From Myxococcales bacterium (GTDB lineage Bacteria > Myxococcota_A > Polyangia > JAAYKL01): a stretch of DNA of 36,183 nucleotides. Under the pieces are notes generated by a model. The model did not search any database, was not told where the DNA came from, and was given only the letters and a program-made list of their open reading frames with translations. The position numbers and the translations under genes are program-made. The stretch spans positions 1-36,183 of the forward strand of contig JAAYKL010000042.1 of NCBI GenBank assembly GCA_012522445.1, written 5' to 3'. Below, piece after piece: positions 35,107 to 36,183 of the stretch (position 1 is its first letter; each line of letters starts with the position of its first letter).

Positions 35107-36183
35107 TCAGCGGTTTTGCAGGTAGGTCCGGTAGTCGTTGTAGAGCTGTTGGCGTTGCGCGGCGTCGCTGGCCGTGCTGTTGGGATCCATGGAGTGAAAG
35201 TCGAAGCACACAAATTTGTCCACGTAGGGCGCCACGGCGTTGAGCTGGCGCTGTATGCTGCCAATGGACGAGGGGCGCAGGCTCACCGATTCGCGCGTGC
35301 CGTCGTTGGTGAACAGCTCGACATTGCCCCAAAAGTGCCGCTGGTGTTTGCGCACCACCTTTTCGAGCGCTTCATACCAAGGCGAGATGTTGTCGACGCT
35401 TTCCGTCAACTGATGGGGCTCCACCCCCGCGCCGTCCTGTAGCAAAACGATGTCGAGCCCCGAGTGCGCCAGCGCGTAATCCCACATGTCGGCGTACTCC
35501 TGCGGGGTCGTCAATGCCACATTGAAGAACGGCGAGATCGCGAGTTGTTTCCCGTGACAGTTGTGGGCGGCCTGCGCCACGTCGTCGAGTAGCTGTGCCA
35601 AGACCGGCCACGAAGACGGGTCCATAAAGCCGAGATTGGCCACCTCCACGGAGTAATAAAACCCGCCCAGCGCCGGATGGGTGCCGTATTGGTCGCACAG
35701 TTCATTCAGCACCGAGACCGAACGCTCCCGGTGGTAATCGATGATTTCCATGTCTGCGGCGCTCAGCGTGTTGTCATTTACCGCATCCCACCAACTGTAC
35801 GACTGCGGGCTCTCGTTGAGATACAGCCCCAGCCAAACCTTCACGCCGGTGTTGGCGCCCGCGTCCAGCAGGTAATCGACGGTCTCCTTGCCGCCCTGCG
35901 AAGGGGTCCCCGGCCAGGTGGTGGGATTGGCCCAACTGCGCACCGAGATGCCCTTCATCGTGTTGGGCGCCGCGTCGTAAAACGCAAAATCCGCGCTGGC
36001 ATCTCCCCCCCAGACATCCGAGAACCAGGTTTGTTCGTGCTGGTAATGCACGGTCCACTGGTAGAACAGCATCTCTCCGCCCACGTCCGCCATGGCGCGC
36101 ATCCAATTGTCGTAGGCAGCCTGCGTATTGAAGGATTGGTAATCGATGGCGCCGTACCCCAGCGAGGGTTGCACAAAGAAGCC
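35107..36183 (-). CDS. DUF4434-like (glycosidase-type TIM barrel) protein, 5' end outside window
   Basis: At least 358 residues are visible, ending at the TGA at 35107. The frame stays open to the window edge; the first residues read GFFVQPSLGYG, so the internal GTG at 36174 is unlikely to be the true start. The pattern resembles DUF4434 and related glycoside-hydrolase-like barrels: MLFYQWTVHYQHEQTWFSDV, GVKVWLGLYLNESPQSY, LGGFYYSVEVANLGF, KQLAISPFFNVAL, DIVLLQDGAGVEPHQL and KFVCFDFHSMDPNS. Conserved acids in YSVEV and LQDG are candidate catalytic residues. Such proteins are usually secreted, but any signal peptide is beyond the edge. Substrate unknown. It is separated from the kor operon by about 260 bases. 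Confidence 0.65.
   Translation of the reverse strand, partial: GFFVQPSLGYGAIDYQSFNTQAAYDNWMRAMADVGGEMLFYQWTVHYQHEQTWFSDVWGGDASADFAFYDAAPNTMKGISVRSWANPTTWPGTPSQGGKETVDYLLDAGANTGVKVWLGLYLNESPQSYSWWDAVNDNTLSAADMEIIDYHRERSVSVLNELCDQYGTHPALGGFYYSVEVANLGFMDPSSWPVLAQLLDDVAQAAHNCHGKQLAISPFFNVALTTPQEYADMWDYALAHSGLDIVLLQDGAGVEPHQLTESVDNISPWYEALEKVVRKHQRHFWGNVELFTNDGTRESVSLRPSSIGSIQRQLNAVAPYVDKFVCFDFHSMDPNSTASDAAQRQQLYNDYRTYLQNR

Overview
The window is visibly GC-rich, densely coded and free of recognisable rRNA, tRNA or CRISPR sequences. The genes point to a Gram-negative anaerobe of the former Deltaproteobacteria (Myxococcota/Desulfobacterota-type). Clues are the two lipoproteins, OmpA-type peptidoglycan binding, a Tat substrate, a DUF4388 (PATAN) protein, low-complexity acidic tails, and two 2-oxoacid:ferredoxin oxidoreductase clusters with an NADH-type flavoprotein module. 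The placement is an inference from gene content; no 16S or taxonomic marker search was possible.

Layout. 1-125: edge of an IS3-like insertion sequence. 315-4078 (+): an OmpA-family lipoprotein and a large repetitive lipoprotein with a C-terminal bluetail-like domain. 4161-6995 (-): rpsF-rpsR-rplI-dnaB. 7182-8858 (-): a degenerate-receiver/DUF4388 membrane protein, divergent from a + strand run of TetR regulator, larB, larC, murI, histidine phosphatase and a DciA-like DUF721 gene (9014-13738). 13806-14846 (-): a Tat-exported DUF362 protein, divergent from cysQ-iorA-iorB-paaK-ACT (14905-19815, +). 20015-20590 (+): a small helical-repeat protein whose end overlaps, tail to tail, a 1392-residue hybrid histidine kinase (20479-24657, -). 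24658-25196: a gap holding a decayed DUF1016 nuclease gene. 25197-27902 (+): hflK-hflC-membrane J-domain protein. 27947-34846 (-): a nine-gene operon of P-loop ATPase, korDABC, nuoE-like, nuoF-like, [2Fe-2S]/[4Fe-4S] protein and a four-cluster ferredoxin. 35107-36183 (-): a DUF4434-like protein cut by the window end.

How the genes work together. The kor operon looks like a unit that oxidises a 2-oxoacid (2-oxoglutarate by family) to the acyl-CoA and passes electrons through ferredoxin-type proteins to an NAD(P)H-reactive NuoEF flavoprotein, with no hydrogenase subunit; two identical CATGA-N6-TCATG dyads lie just upstream. The ior cluster suggests arylpyruvate to aryl-acetyl-CoA conversion with PaaK and an ACT-domain sensor, unusually fused into one transcript with a CysQ-type phosphatase; its IorA lacks the usual C-terminal ferredoxin domain. 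larB/larC build the nickel-pincer nucleotide; larC ends in a His-rich tail whose repeats also carry reiterated in-frame start codons for murI.
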